DNA from: an uncultured Pseudomonadota bacterium
GTDB taxonomy: Bacteria > Pseudomonadota > Alphaproteobacteria > RF32 > CAG-239
DNA: 11,631 nucleotides
Direction: 5' to 3'
Assembly: GCA_902767055.1 (NCBI GenBank)
Contig: CACXFX010000001.1
Location: forward strand, 1 to 11,631
Within the stretch, counting starts at the first letter, position 1. Every line of letters starts with the position of its first letter. The notes under the pieces were generated by a model. That model saw only the letters and a list, made by a program, of their open reading frames with translations, did not search any database and was not told the DNA's origin. Positions 1 through 8,011 of the stretch are shown here, piece by piece. The position numbers and the translations under genes are program-made.

Positions 1-1
1 G

Positions 2-358
2 ATGCGTCCGCTGCTTCGTGATGTTGTGTTGTACGGTTCGGGTAAAAAAGCCGAAGTTCCGGGTTATGAAGTTGCCGGCAAAACCGGTACGGCCGAAAAG
101 GCTGTTAATGGCGGATATGCCAAAAAACGCGTGACCAATTCATTTTTATCGGCATTTCCGGCATCAAATCCGAAATATGCCTTGCTTGTCGTCATTGATG
201 AACCGAAAGGTTCAAAAGAAACGTGGGGATTTATTACTTCAGGTTGGAACGCCGCACCGACAGCCGGTAAAATTATCGCCGCCGTTGCACCGCAACTCGG
301 GCTTAAAGCTAATTTTGATATTGAAACGCAGCGTGCCCACGTCAAATCCGTGCAATAA
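2..358 (+). CDS. ftsI: FtsI / penicillin-binding protein 3, C-terminal fragment
   Basis: This is the last 118 residues of a septal peptidoglycan D,D-transpeptidase; the gene is cut by the left edge of the window. FtsI cross-links peptidoglycan at the division site from the periplasmic face of the inner membrane. The visible part holds the third active-site motif of the penicillin-binding fold, KTG (K27-G29 of the fragment, codons at 80-88), inside AGKTGTAEK. The stretch DEPKGSKETWGF and the phrase SGWNAAPTAGKI match what I know of alphaproteobacterial FtsI better than the elongation enzyme PBP2. The SxxK and SxN motifs would lie upstream of the window. The gene ends only 20 bases from the stop of a convergent gene, and no clear terminator lies between them. 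In the usual division and cell-wall cluster murE follows ftsI directly; here it does not. The call as FtsI rather than another class B PBP is fairly but not fully secure. Confidence 0.85.
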   Translation: MRPLLRDVVLYGSGKKAEVPGYEVAGKTGTAEKAVNGGYAKKRVTNSFLSAFPASNPKYALLVVIDEPKGSKETWGFITSGWNAAPTAGKIIAAVAPQLGLKANFDIETQRAHVKSVQ

Positions 359-378
359 ATTTTTTATATCGCTAAAGT

Positions 379-747
379 TTATAAAACGACTTTGTAGGCC
401 AAAAATACGGCAATTAAAATAAAAATACGTGCGATATGTCTGAGCCAAATACTTTTGTCATATTCGTTTGAGCTGCGCCAAATGCCCATGACCAAAATGA
501 TGCTGTAAAACGTCAAAAACGCGAGCAAAGTTAAATATGTGATTGTCAAAAACAGCATGGCGTTATCCATATTGATAAACGTAAAGACCGTTTTGTAATA
601 TTGGATGAGGGTCAGGCCTTGCAATTTATGAATCAAAAAAATACGAAGCAGGTACATGATAAAGGCTTGGATAAACAGGCCCCAAATCCCGTATTTCCAA
701 AACATTTCTTTCAATCCGAACTGTCCGTGTAAAATTTTTGCAAACAT
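379..747 (-). CDS. small hypothetical membrane protein (three probable helices)
   Basis: The product is a 122-residue protein that I do not recognise. It is strongly hydrophobic, with probable membrane helices at about residues 18-36, 61-87 and 107-121. The loops between them are charged (for example RSSNEYDKSIWLRH at 91-104). No enzymatic motif is visible. The start at 747 is supported by an excellent Shine-Dalgarno site, AGGAGG (756-761 on the plus strand complement), 8 bases before the ATG. The gene is last in a minus-strand series behind the M49-like peptidase, 46 bases away, and is probably co-transcribed with it. It converges on ftsI, the stop codons being about 20 bases apart. An inner-membrane role is inferred only from hydrophobicity. 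Confidence 0.75.
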   Translation of the reverse strand: MFAKILHGQFGLKEMFWKYGIWGLFIQAFIMYLLRIFLIHKLQGLTLIQYYKTVFTFINMDNAMLFLTITYLTLLAFLTFYSIILVMGIWRSSNEYDKSIWLRHIARIFILIAVFLAYKVVL

Positions 748-793
748 AAAAGGTTCCTCCTGACTGTTTTTGTTTTAACGTACGCCGTATTTA

Positions 794-2503
794 TTAAAAT
801 TTCGTTATGAGCCTGATGTATGGTTTAAGCCCTAATTGTTTTTGTGTATTTGCAATATATTCCGAAATTTCGGACCAATCAGACCATTTATCAATAAATT
901 CTTTGGCTTTTGATGCTGATTTTGAAAGCTGAATTTCAATCGTTTCTTCAAGCAATCGGTACATGACGGTTGGAATTTTTCCAAAATCGATATGAAGCTT
1001 ATTTTCACCGTCAAAAGAGATGACATTGTGTTTTAAGAGATAGTTAAACTCAATCAAATCCGCGACGCGGTGCGGTTTTGAAATCACCGGCTTTGATCTT
1101 AAAAACAGACTGATCACCCAAGTCGTATAAATCTCTTTAAGTTCTGTTGGGGTATATGTGCCGAATGTCTCGGCAATTTTGCCCAAAAAAGCAATCGAAA
1201 CGGTATTGGCCTTATGCTCTTCAATTGTGTGGGCATAAATGCCGAGTGCGTTTTTAAATGAGCTGTCGGGCCCGAGAGAATGCCCGTTTTCATGCCCGAT
1301 AACAAAATAATGGCGCATTTGCGACTTAAAATACGGATGCAACTGAGGGTCAACCAAAAGATTAAGCAATTTTTTCTCGCGTTCCGAATCGTGAGAAAAA
1401 CGGACCTGCCTGTGATAAACGTTGCGCCGGCCGCCGCCTGTTTTGACGGCAAGCTTATCGTCGTTGGGCAAATTCTGCGCTGTTGTGATACCGCCGCGGC
1501 ACATTGCATAATCGCCTTTTAAAGCCATTAAATCAACGTCGACCATCGTTTGTTTGGCATTTTTTTCGATTTTTTGCTCATAGCGATCGGCAAAAGGCAT
1601 CAATTTGGCAAGATAAGGCAGGGTGTCTTTTGATTTTAAGATTAATTCCGTTCCGGCTTTGTTGTTCAAACCGACACGGCAACCCAATGTATCTTTAGGG
1701 TTGACTTCGATTTGGTGGAGTTCAAGCAATTTTTTGAGCTTTTCATTTTCAAAAACGGTGCCGGTCAATTCGTCTTCGTAATTTTCGCGCGAAACGGTAA
1801 ATTCAATCGGATTGTTTTGCATCAAAGCCCAATGTTTGTCCGCTAACATATCCATATCTTCATTGTTTTGCAAAAATGCCTGAGCCTGCCATGAAAGATA
1901 ATCTTTAAGCTCATGATCGGTGGTATAATAGGCGGCAAGTTCGAGCTCGTTGGCTATTTTTGAAAATTCATAGGCAAAATAATCAGTGTAATCAATTGCT
2001 TGTAAATAACCGCCGCGTAATCTGACCATTGTTCGATTGGATAAAATTTTTTTAACTTCATCGATTTTGCCTTTTTCGAGCATCGAAATCAAAAGGTTAT
2101 GAAATTCATCAACACTCATATTTGCGGGGTAAAAATTCTTGCCCTTTGAGGTGTGGACACCCTTAAAAATTTCAATCGGCTCGGGGTCAATACCGTTTAA
2201 GCCGGCAACACCGTTAAAACTCAAAAACAAGGCATAAGCTTTTTCTTCTAAAGGCGTTTTATTTTCTTTTTTTTCAAACGCTGTTTTAAATGAACGATTG
2301 AGAGGGTGATCCTGCTCTAAGGCTACATTGTTGATAATCGATGCGGCTTTGATTAAATGTTCCAAGGCCTGTTTATCGCCTTCACTTAAGGCTTGATAAG
2401 TTTCGTCTTCAGGGCCGATAAGCTCAATTTCGCGGGTTTTGTTTTCGACAATATCGGTTAATTCTTCTAAGCTTAAATTGAATTCATATCCGTTAAAAAG
2501 CAT
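794..2503 (-). CDS. M49-like zinc metallopeptidase, dipeptidyl-peptidase 3 family
   Basis: The product is a 569-residue putative cytosolic zinc peptidase or hydrolase. The metal site is explicit: HENGH at residues 404-408 (codons 1280-1294) is an HExxH motif giving two histidine ligands and the catalytic glutamate. EEHKAN at 428-433 would supply the third, glutamate ligand, as in gluzincins. Classical dipeptidyl peptidase III has a six-residue HExxGH motif and EECRA(E/D). The shorter HExxH plus EExKA(N/D) arrangement seen here is the one I associate with the bacterial and plant M49-like branch, which in plants is fused to a Nudix domain. Other family-like segments are KNFYP (122-126) and IEFTVSRENYEDE (233-245). 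There is no signal peptide or membrane helix. The ATG at 2503 has GGAG 7 bases upstream. It follows the HAD phosphatase gene by 48 bases on the same strand. Substrate is unknown; the family assignment is good, the activity inferred. Confidence 0.82.
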   Translation of the reverse strand: MLFNGYEFNLSLEELTDIVENKTREIELIGPEDETYQALSEGDKQALEHLIKAASIINNVALEQDHPLNRSFKTAFEKKENKTPLEEKAYALFLSFNGVAGLNGIDPEPIEIFKGVHTSKGKNFYPANMSVDEFHNLLISMLEKGKIDEVKKILSNRTMVRLRGGYLQAIDYTDYFAYEFSKIANELELAAYYTTDHELKDYLSWQAQAFLQNNEDMDMLADKHWALMQNNPIEFTVSRENYEDELTGTVFENEKLKKLLELHQIEVNPKDTLGCRVGLNNKAGTELILKSKDTLPYLAKLMPFADRYEQKIEKNAKQTMVDVDLMALKGDYAMCRGGITTAQNLPNDDKLAVKTGGGRRNVYHRQVRFSHDSEREKKLLNLLVDPQLHPYFKSQMRHYFVIGHENGHSLGPDSSFKNALGIYAHTIEEHKANTVSIAFLGKIAETFGTYTPTELKEIYTTWVISLFLRSKPVISKPHRVADLIEFNYLLKHNVISFDGENKLHIDFGKIPTVMYRLLEETIEIQLSKSASKAKEFIDKWSDWSEISEYIANTQKQLGLKPYIRLITKF

Positions 2504-2551
2504 ATTATTTCTCCAAAGTCTTATATAGGAGATATGTTAGACATTTTAAGT

Positions 2552-3214
2552 TTAAGATAAAAGCAGACTTTGATAAAAATCCACAAATGAATCAAAATAA
2601 AAAACATTATCGCAGTGATTTTCATTATCATAAAGCGAGCCGATTCGGACAGCTGTCGCACCGCAAGCGATGGCACAGGCGCTGTCCTGAGGGCTGTCGC
2701 CGATGACCAAAACATCTTTGGGACAAATTTTACCCTTAAATCGGCAATGCTCCAAAGTATAAAGCAGATGATCACCATAGGGTTTGTCTTTTTTGGCTTC
2801 ATGGCCGCAGACGATACAGTCAAAATATTCCGGCTCAAACAAAATCGGCAATTCAAACTCAAGCAATGTCCGGTCTTTGTTTGTCATTAAAAAAATCGGA
2901 ATACCGCGCTTTTTGAAATAGTTTAAAACCTGCAAAGAATAGGGCGTGCGCGTAATTATATCGGGAGCAGTTTTAAGATATATCTTTTTGTATTTTTCGT
3001 AAGCTTCATGAGCCTTATCTTTGAAAATAATCGGAAAATTATCACGAAAAGATAAATTGTCGTCGCGTTTGTTTTTAACCTCGTCCCAAGAGGGCATATG
3101 ATAGCTTTCTAGAACCTGATTGACGGCATATTTAAGGGCAGGCCGGCTTTGTGCCAGCGTATTGTCCCAATCAAAAACAACAGCTTTGATATGTTTGAGC
3201 TCAAGTGTTTTCAT
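2552..3214 (-). CDS. HAD-superfamily hydrolase, phosphoglycolate phosphatase-like
   Basis: The product is a 220-residue cytosolic phosphatase of the haloacid dehalogenase superfamily with all four motifs visible. Motif I is DWDNT (nucleophile D15, general acid/base D17), motif II is MTN (T111), motif III is the lysine of DKPYG (K144), and motif IV is GDSPQD (D173, D177) for magnesium. The helical insert between motifs I and II fits a type I cap, as in phosphoglycolate phosphatase or pyrophosphatase PpaX; the substrate cannot be read from sequence. I place the start at ATG 3214. The frame stays open to a TTG at 3250, but that triplet lies inside the -35 box of the promoter at 3222-3250. The promoter also puts the transcript start at or one base before ATG 3214, so the mRNA should be leaderless, which explains the missing Shine-Dalgarno site. 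It heads the unit containing the M49-like peptidase and the small membrane protein. Confidence 0.85.
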   Translation of the reverse strand: MKTLELKHIKAVVFDWDNTLAQSRPALKYAVNQVLESYHMPSWDEVKNKRDDNLSFRDNFPIIFKDKAHEAYEKYKKIYLKTAPDIITRTPYSLQVLNYFKKRGIPIFLMTNKDRTLLEFELPILFEPEYFDCIVCGHEAKKDKPYGDHLLYTLEHCRFKGKICPKDVLVIGDSPQDSACAIACGATAVRIGSLYDNENHCDNVFYFDSFVDFYQSLLLS

Positions 3215-3221
3215 CGAGTAA

Positions 3222-3250
3222 AATATACGCTTTTTCCTGACCGGTTTCAA
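3222..3250 (-). promoter_or_regulatory. sigma70-type promoter for a leaderless HAD-gene transcript
   Basis: On the minus strand TTGAAA (3245-3250) is followed by a 17-base spacer and TATATT (3222-3227). Only 7 bases separate the -10 box from ATG 3214, so transcription should start at about 3214-3215. The two hexamers match consensus at 5 of 6 positions each. This is read from sequence; no start site has been measured. Confidence 0.65.
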
Positions 3251-3314
3251 GCAAAAGAAAAATTTTTTTATTTAACAGAAGCATAAATGAGCGCAAAAAA
3301 ATAAAAAAAAGTTC

Positions 3315-3343
3315 TTGACGGATAAAAAAGTTTGTGTTAAAAG
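3315..3343 (+). promoter_or_regulatory. sigma70-type promoter of rpsU
   Basis: TTGACG (3315-3320), a 17-base spacer and TAAAAG (3338-3343) precede rpsU, giving an expected transcript start near 3350 and a leader of about 40 bases. The -35 box is 5 of 6 to consensus and the -10 box 4 of 6, with an extended-type TG at 3335-3336. It is divergent from the HAD promoter 65 bases away. Confidence 0.55.
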
Positions 3344-3391
3344 CGCTTAAATTTTAACAATTTCGAATAAAAGAAAAGAGGTGAATTTTAA

Positions 3392-3598
3392 GTGGTTCAA
3401 GTGACTGTTATCGGCAATGATGTCGCACAATCTTTGAAGATTTTGAAAAAGAAAATGCAGCGTGAAGGTATCTTTCGCGAGATGAAACTTCGTCGTTGTC
3501 ACGAAAAGAATGCCGAGAAAAAAGCACGTCGAAAAGCTGAAGCTATCCGTCGTGCGCGCAAGCAACTTCGTAAACGCTTAGATATTGAAGGCTTCTAG
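3392..3598 (+). CDS. rpsU: 30S ribosomal protein bS21
   Basis: The product is a 68-residue small-subunit protein that binds near the anti-Shine-Dalgarno end of 16S rRNA and takes part in mRNA binding during initiation. The sequence is typical of the family: a short N-terminal strand ([10 protein letters not shown]), a central helix with [18 protein letters not shown], and a long Lys/Arg-rich C-terminal helix ending in RKRLDIEGF. Length agrees with alphaproteobacterial bS21 (about 65-75 residues). The start codon is GTG at 3392, chosen because a strong GAGGTG Shine-Dalgarno site (3378-3383) lies 8 bases upstream and the protein begins MVQV as expected. The gene stands alone between its own promoter and a hairpin terminator, so it is probably monocistronic. 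Confidence 0.95.
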   Translation: MVQVTVIGNDVAQSLKILKKKMQREGIFREMKLRRCHEKNAEKKARRKAEAIRRARKQLRKRLDIEGF

Positions 3599-3620
3599 TC
3601 TTTTATTGTCATGAAAAAAT

Positions 3621-3654
3621 AAAAGTCCGTTTGTTTAACAGGCGGATTTTTTTT
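3621..3654 (+). terminator. Rho-independent terminator after rpsU
   Basis: An 8-bp stem pairs 3626-3633 (TCCGTTTG) with 3639-3646 (CAGGCGGA), with two G-U pairs around a TTTAA loop. Eight T residues follow (3647-3654). It ends the rpsU transcript 23 bases past the stop codon. Confidence 0.8.
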
Positions 3655-3788
3655 AACTTTTTTTTATCAGTTTTCGTTTATTGTTACAGAAATATGAATA
3701 TTTTATTTTGTAATCAAGAATTGATGGCAAAATGGATGTTTTTGTGTTAATCTCATAATAAGGTTTAGTGTCTTAAATAGGGTAAAAA

Positions 3789-4643
3789 ATGTATTTATGG
3801 GTTGTGCTTGCAACGTTTATTGTGGCGATTTTATCATATAACCTGTCCGTCAGACCGGATATGGATCGCACATATATGGAAACGAAAGCCAAGACGGCAA
3901 TCGCTCGTTTTAAGTTGCAACACACGGCTTTTTATTCGTACATTGACAGCAAACGCTTAAAACTCGATGAACAGGCCGTGCCCGGAGCGGCTGTGGATTA
4001 TGTCTCGCGCGTCGGATATAACAACGGTCATGTCATCGGGACGCAAAGCGATAAAATCAAAGCTGAAGATATCGAAAGCTTTTTACCTGCAGGATATACA
4101 CCGCGCAGTGATATATACTCTAAAGTGTTTTGTTTTCAAAAAGACGGCAACAACAGTCTTGAGGCTGAATATGGGGAAATTTGTGAAACTGCCCCCGGCG
4201 GGACAATGACTTGTTGTTCAAAAGAAGATACGATTGTGTATGTTGCTTCGTGGCAGCAAATTCCGTCAAACTGGCTGAATAAAAGCGGTAAACCGACTTC
4301 TGATATGATGCTCTCTATTGCTAAGACGGACGGGTATGGTAAAACGTTTGGTTATAATCAAATCAAAGACAGTGAAGATACTTCTCAAGAATCGCAAAAT
4401 TTACCTGATTATCCGGTTATCAGCGGCGGATTCGGTTATGGCATCAATGACACGGACACGACTTTTAACTTAAAATATCAGCGGATTTTTGGAGCAATAT
4501 TGAACGATGCGGATTATCATGAGCAGTGCAATCATAACACATGTTTTGTCGCATTGCAGAGAGTACAAAACAGAGAGGGGTTGACGGAATATAAAGCAAG
4601 ATGCGACGCTGAGGGTAATTGTTCCATCACCACAGAGGATTAA
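3789..4643 (+). CDS. pilin-like membrane-anchored protein, partner of the giant prepilin
   Basis: The product is a 284-residue protein with a single N-terminal membrane helix (about residues 2-19) followed by a charged amphipathic helix (about 25-50), the overall shape of a type IV pilin. It lacks the Gly/Glu prepilin peptidase site, so it should stay as an uncleaved anchor with the rest outside the inner membrane. Residues 93-103 (EDIESFLPAGY) match residues 93-103 of the next gene's product (DQIADYLPYGY), the main evidence for a common fold. Eight cysteines (115, 132, 142, 143, 247, 252, 272, 278) fit disulfides in the periplasm or outside. The ATG at 3789 has AGGG six bases upstream. The next gene starts 21 bases after the stop, so the two are almost certainly one operon. 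The role as a minor pilin or pilus-assembly partner is inference; it could instead be a separate surface protein. Confidence 0.7.
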   Translation: MYLWVVLATFIVAILSYNLSVRPDMDRTYMETKAKTAIARFKLQHTAFYSYIDSKRLKLDEQAVPGAAVDYVSRVGYNNGHVIGTQSDKIKAEDIESFLPAGYTPRSDIYSKVFCFQKDGNNSLEAEYGEICETAPGGTMTCCSKEDTIVYVASWQQIPSNWLNKSGKPTSDMMLSIAKTDGYGKTFGYNQIKDSEDTSQESQNLPDYPVISGGFGYGINDTDTTFNLKYQRIFGAILNDADYHEQCNHNTCFVALQRVQNREGLTEYKARCDAEGNCSITTED

Positions 4644-4664
4644 TATCAGACAGGAAAAAGGAAA

Positions 4665-7600
4665 ATGAAGATGAAAAGGCAAAATAAAACATTAAATAAA
4701 ATCAACCAAGCCGGATCGATGATGATTGAGGCTTTGGCCATGTTGACTCTGATTTCGCTTGTGACGCCGACGCTTTATAAAAAATCGGCCGAGCGCACGA
4801 CCGAATTGCAGGATATCAACGCAGCTACACATGCCAGAACATTGATGAAAGCGGTCGATAATTACACATCGACCAACTATCCGACTTTGCTTGAAACCAT
4901 TAAACAAAATGAAAGCAGTAACAGTTTGAGCTTGTCGCTTGATCAGATTGCGGATTATTTACCATACGGATATAATACCGATAGCCCGATTAAAAACTTT
5001 GACAAACCATCGATTTTAATTCAGCAGCAAGGTAATTCGGATTCTCTGACGGCTTTTGTCGTTTTCCCAAAACAAGGAGATATTACGGATCTGCGCGCTT
5101 CGAGAATCGCCTCAATGATCGGTGCTAACGGCGGATATATCGACAAAGAAGGCAAGGCAAAAGGTGTCGGCGGTATTTGGAGTTTGGATAAAAATTCGGT
5201 TAAGGCAATTTGCGACAAATGCGACACAAACGGCTCGATTATCACGATTTCAAACGATTCGATTAATAATGCAAGTCGTACTTCTTTTGAAAACACAAAA
5301 TATTTGCAACGTACAGCGCCTGAAGATCCAAATGACAAGTGGCGCAATACGATGTTGACCGATCTTTATATGGGCGGTGTTCAAAATGAGCTCGATCAAA
5401 ATGTCGGTTATAACAGTATTTACGGTGTTAACCGTTTGATCTTAAACGGGACAAATGCAAATACATCGCAAACGGATGATTTGGTCATTAATGCATCAAG
5501 TACGGATGTTAATTCAGGTTCGGCTTTTGTGAAAGGCAGCCTAAAAGCTTTGGACAATAAATTCAGTGTTCAATTTGTCACTTCCGGCGATAATGTTACG
5601 CCGCAGTTGAATTTTGCCGGTTTTTTGAATGCCACGGATCAGGAATTGACGGCAGGCAGTGTAACAAAAGACGGAACACCCGTGCCGGCTTTCAAACTTG
5701 CGCCGACAGGAAACGGGGCAGAATTTAATGTCGATACAGCTGTTGACGGTAAGCTTTCATCAACCGGTGATACAACTTTGGCGACAAATACCGGCACAAC
5801 ATTTAAGGTTGGTCCTGACGGAAATTTCATCACGGCAAACGCAGATAATGTCAAAATGCATGGTGATGCTTTTATTTTGACAAGCGGTGAAAATTCTGAT
5901 TTGACGGTTGATACAAAAACTGTCAATTTGAAAGGCACGACAACCGTCGGAGATGAAGAAAGTCCGCTTGTCGCATCGGCGACCTATCCGGGGCTTGATC
6001 CTCAACTTACTGTCCAAAACGATGCGTTTGTCAAAGGCACGATGGAGGCGGGAAAAGTTGCGGCACATGATTTTGATACATTAGCACTGCATGCCGGTGC
6101 CGAAAATTTTTCGGATACGACAAGATGGCTTAATGTTGATAATTCGGGCGTCGTTGTTGAAGATAAAAACGGGCGCGAGCGTCTTAAAGTCGATGCTGAG
6201 GCCATTGAAGCAAAGGATAAAGACGGTGCCACTCGTTTGATTATTAATAACAGTAGCGGTTCACCTCATGGTTCATATTTGTTGGGTCCTCAATTTAACG
6301 ATGATGGTTCAATATACCAAGGCCAAGTTTTTATCGGTGATACGGATGCCGGTCTTGTGGGTGTCAGAGAAGCTTACGTCCAAACAACGGCAAACAATGG
6401 TTTTGTATCTGTTCAAGACGGTGCTATTAAAGCCCAAAAACATTGGGATTCAACAAAAACAAATATCGACAATACCGTTTCCGTCAATGCCTTGTCAACG
6501 GATGTCAATGCCGATCAGTTTGTTGTTCAGGATCATAGCGGCAAAAAGCTCTTGAATGTTGTTTCGGGTGAACGTAGCAAAAACTTAACAAACGACTCGA
6601 CGCTTGAAGTTGATCCGAATGCAATCAACGTCTGGGCCACGAGAGATGCAACGACAAATGAATATCTTCCTGCCAATCAGCACGTTTTGCAGGTTGATGC
6701 ATCTTCCGCGCAGGCAAAAACCGGCGCAACAAATTCAAATGCAAGCGTCTATATTCGCCGCGGTGCGATTGAGCTTGAAGGCTCGAAAGCTCCGGTCACA
6801 GGCGGGGCAACGTACCTTGCTAACCAAGGCGTCGGCTATATTGAAGCTTCACGCTTTGTCGACAACAGTCTTGATTCTGACGGCGTGCCTTTAGAGCCTG
6901 TTCTGACAAAAGATACGATGCATGGCTCGGTTGATTATTATTACGACAGGTATATGGTCAATCCGGCTTATACGTCCGTGATGCATGATATCAAGCTCAC
7001 CACACGCGGCGGCGCACGTCTGAGCGATATTTTGCCTGACTTTATCAATAAAGGTATTTATATTGTCAACAACACATATGCGGATGGTGTTAATTTTAAT
7101 AACTTGAATGTATCTGTTGTCAACGGTCAGGTTAAAGCCACAAATGCTTCTGAATTAACAAACCTTAAATACGGCGAGCAATGGGCTTCACCTTATATGG
7201 GTATGGTTCCGGCACCTCTTTGCCCGCCCGGACACGCAAGCGTGATTACCTTAACGCCGGCAAGTTTTCAAATGGCACAAGCGGGGGAACTTGTGAAAAA
7301 CAGCGGAAGCAACGGCAGATATTATGTCGAAGAAGGTGAAAATGCCAATAAATTTCTTTCCGGTGCAACAGGGGACAGAATCACGACTTCTGAGCCTTTA
7401 AAGCGTACCATTACCATCGGTACAAACCCGGAAACAGGTGCTTATGACCAAGCGGATATTTATTATCTCGGTTTATCTGATAATCCGGGTACGTTTTCCG
7501 GTACCGAAATCCTCAAGTCACCGAAACCGCTTTATTTCCAGCAAAGCACATGGTTAAAGAGCAAAGTGATTGCTTATAACAGCAGCGGTGTTTGTGACGG

Positions 7601-8000
7601 ACAGTCCGGTATGGGTTGTAACGGCTTTTTGGGTTGGGCAACCGTGATGGGCTTTATTTATCCGGAAAGCATGTACGGTGATGCCATTTCGGCTTTAACC
7701 GGTGCAACGCTTGTCAATGATTCTTCGGATAAAATTTACTGGAATATCTTTCCGGTACGCGCATTGTCGATGGAAGCTTATGCAACGGTCTATTGCTATT
7801 TTGACAGAACAAACATCTTCAATTCCGGCAATCAGAGCGAATATGTCGACGGATATGATCAGATGAATAACTTCAGATCAATCAATTTAAAAAGCGGCAG
7901 TGCCTCGAACTATGGCGGAGGATCTGCGGAATATGGCGGAAATACCGGCTATATTAAGCGCTTAAACGATCCGCATTTGAAATATTCAGATCCGTGGTAA
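4665..8000 (+). CDS. giant class III prepilin, PilV-like pilus tip adhesin candidate
   Basis: The product is a 1111-residue secreted fibre protein with a type IV prepilin N-terminus. A short basic leader ends in QAG17, followed by SMMIEALAML; cleavage after G17 puts Glu at +5 (E22), the canonical signature. The hydrophobic assembly helix runs to about 37, then an amphipathic helix and DQIADYLPYGY (93-103) resemble the PilV pilin domain. Residues 183-186 form CDKC. Residues about 250-750 are a long Asp/Asn/Thr/Val/Gly-rich region of short alternating beta segments with recurring phrases (STDVN at 279 and 611, AFVKG at 287 and 454), like a fibre or beta-helix stalk. From about 785 the C-terminus (LSDILPDFINKGIY, then VPAPLCPPGHASVITLTPASF, a Gly/Tyr-rich tail at 1081-1096) recalls PilV-type tip domains; cysteines 853, 977, 985, 1044. 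PilV proteins I know are roughly 400-500 residues, so this is over twice as long. Start may be ATG 4665 or 4671; both have a purine-rich site. Confidence 0.78.
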   Translation: MKMKRQNKTLNKINQAGSMMIEALAMLTLISLVTPTLYKKSAERTTELQDINAATHARTLMKAVDNYTSTNYPTLLETIKQNESSNSLSLSLDQIADYLPYGYNTDSPIKNFDKPSILIQQQGNSDSLTAFVVFPKQGDITDLRASRIASMIGANGGYIDKEGKAKGVGGIWSLDKNSVKAICDKCDTNGSIITISNDSINNASRTSFENTKYLQRTAPEDPNDKWRNTMLTDLYMGGVQNELDQNVGYNSIYGVNRLILNGTNANTSQTDDLVINASSTDVNSGSAFVKGSLKALDNKFSVQFVTSGDNVTPQLNFAGFLNATDQELTAGSVTKDGTPVPAFKLAPTGNGAEFNVDTAVDGKLSSTGDTTLATNTGTTFKVGPDGNFITANADNVKMHGDAFILTSGENSDLTVDTKTVNLKGTTTVGDEESPLVASATYPGLDPQLTVQNDAFVKGTMEAGKVAAHDFDTLALHAGAENFSDTTRWLNVDNSGVVVEDKNGRERLKVDAEAIEAKDKDGATRLIINNSSGSPHGSYLLGPQFNDDGSIYQGQVFIGDTDAGLVGVREAYVQTTANNGFVSVQDGAIKAQKHWDSTKTNIDNTVSVNALSTDVNADQFVVQDHSGKKLLNVVSGERSKNLTNDSTLEVDPNAINVWATRDATTNEYLPANQHVLQVDASSAQAKTGATNSNASVYIRRGAIELEGSKAPVTGGATYLANQGVGYIEASRFVDNSLDSDGVPLEPVLTKDTMHGSVDYYYDRYMVNPAYTSVMHDIKLTTRGGARLSDILPDFINKGIYIVNNTYADGVNFNNLNVSVVNGQVKATNASELTNLKYGEQWASPYMGMVPAPLCPPGHASVITLTPASFQMAQAGELVKNSGSNGRYYVEEGENANKFLSGATGDRITTSEPLKRTITIGTNPETGAYDQADIYYLGLSDNPGTFSGTEILKSPKPLYFQQSTWLKSKVIAYNSSGVCDGQSGMGCNGFLGWATVMGFIYPESMYGDAISALTGATLVNDSSDKIYWNIFPVRALSMEAYATVYCYFDRTNIFNSGNQSEYVDGYDQMNNFRSINLKSGSASNYGGGSAEYGGNTGYIKRLNDPHLKYSDPW

Positions 8001-8011
8001 TCGACAAAAGA

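Noticed and set aside
3215..3250. Extended start of the HAD protein at TTG 3250 (12 more residues).
   Set aside because: No ribosome site, and the TTG is inside the -35 box of a good promoter whose transcript would begin downstream of it.
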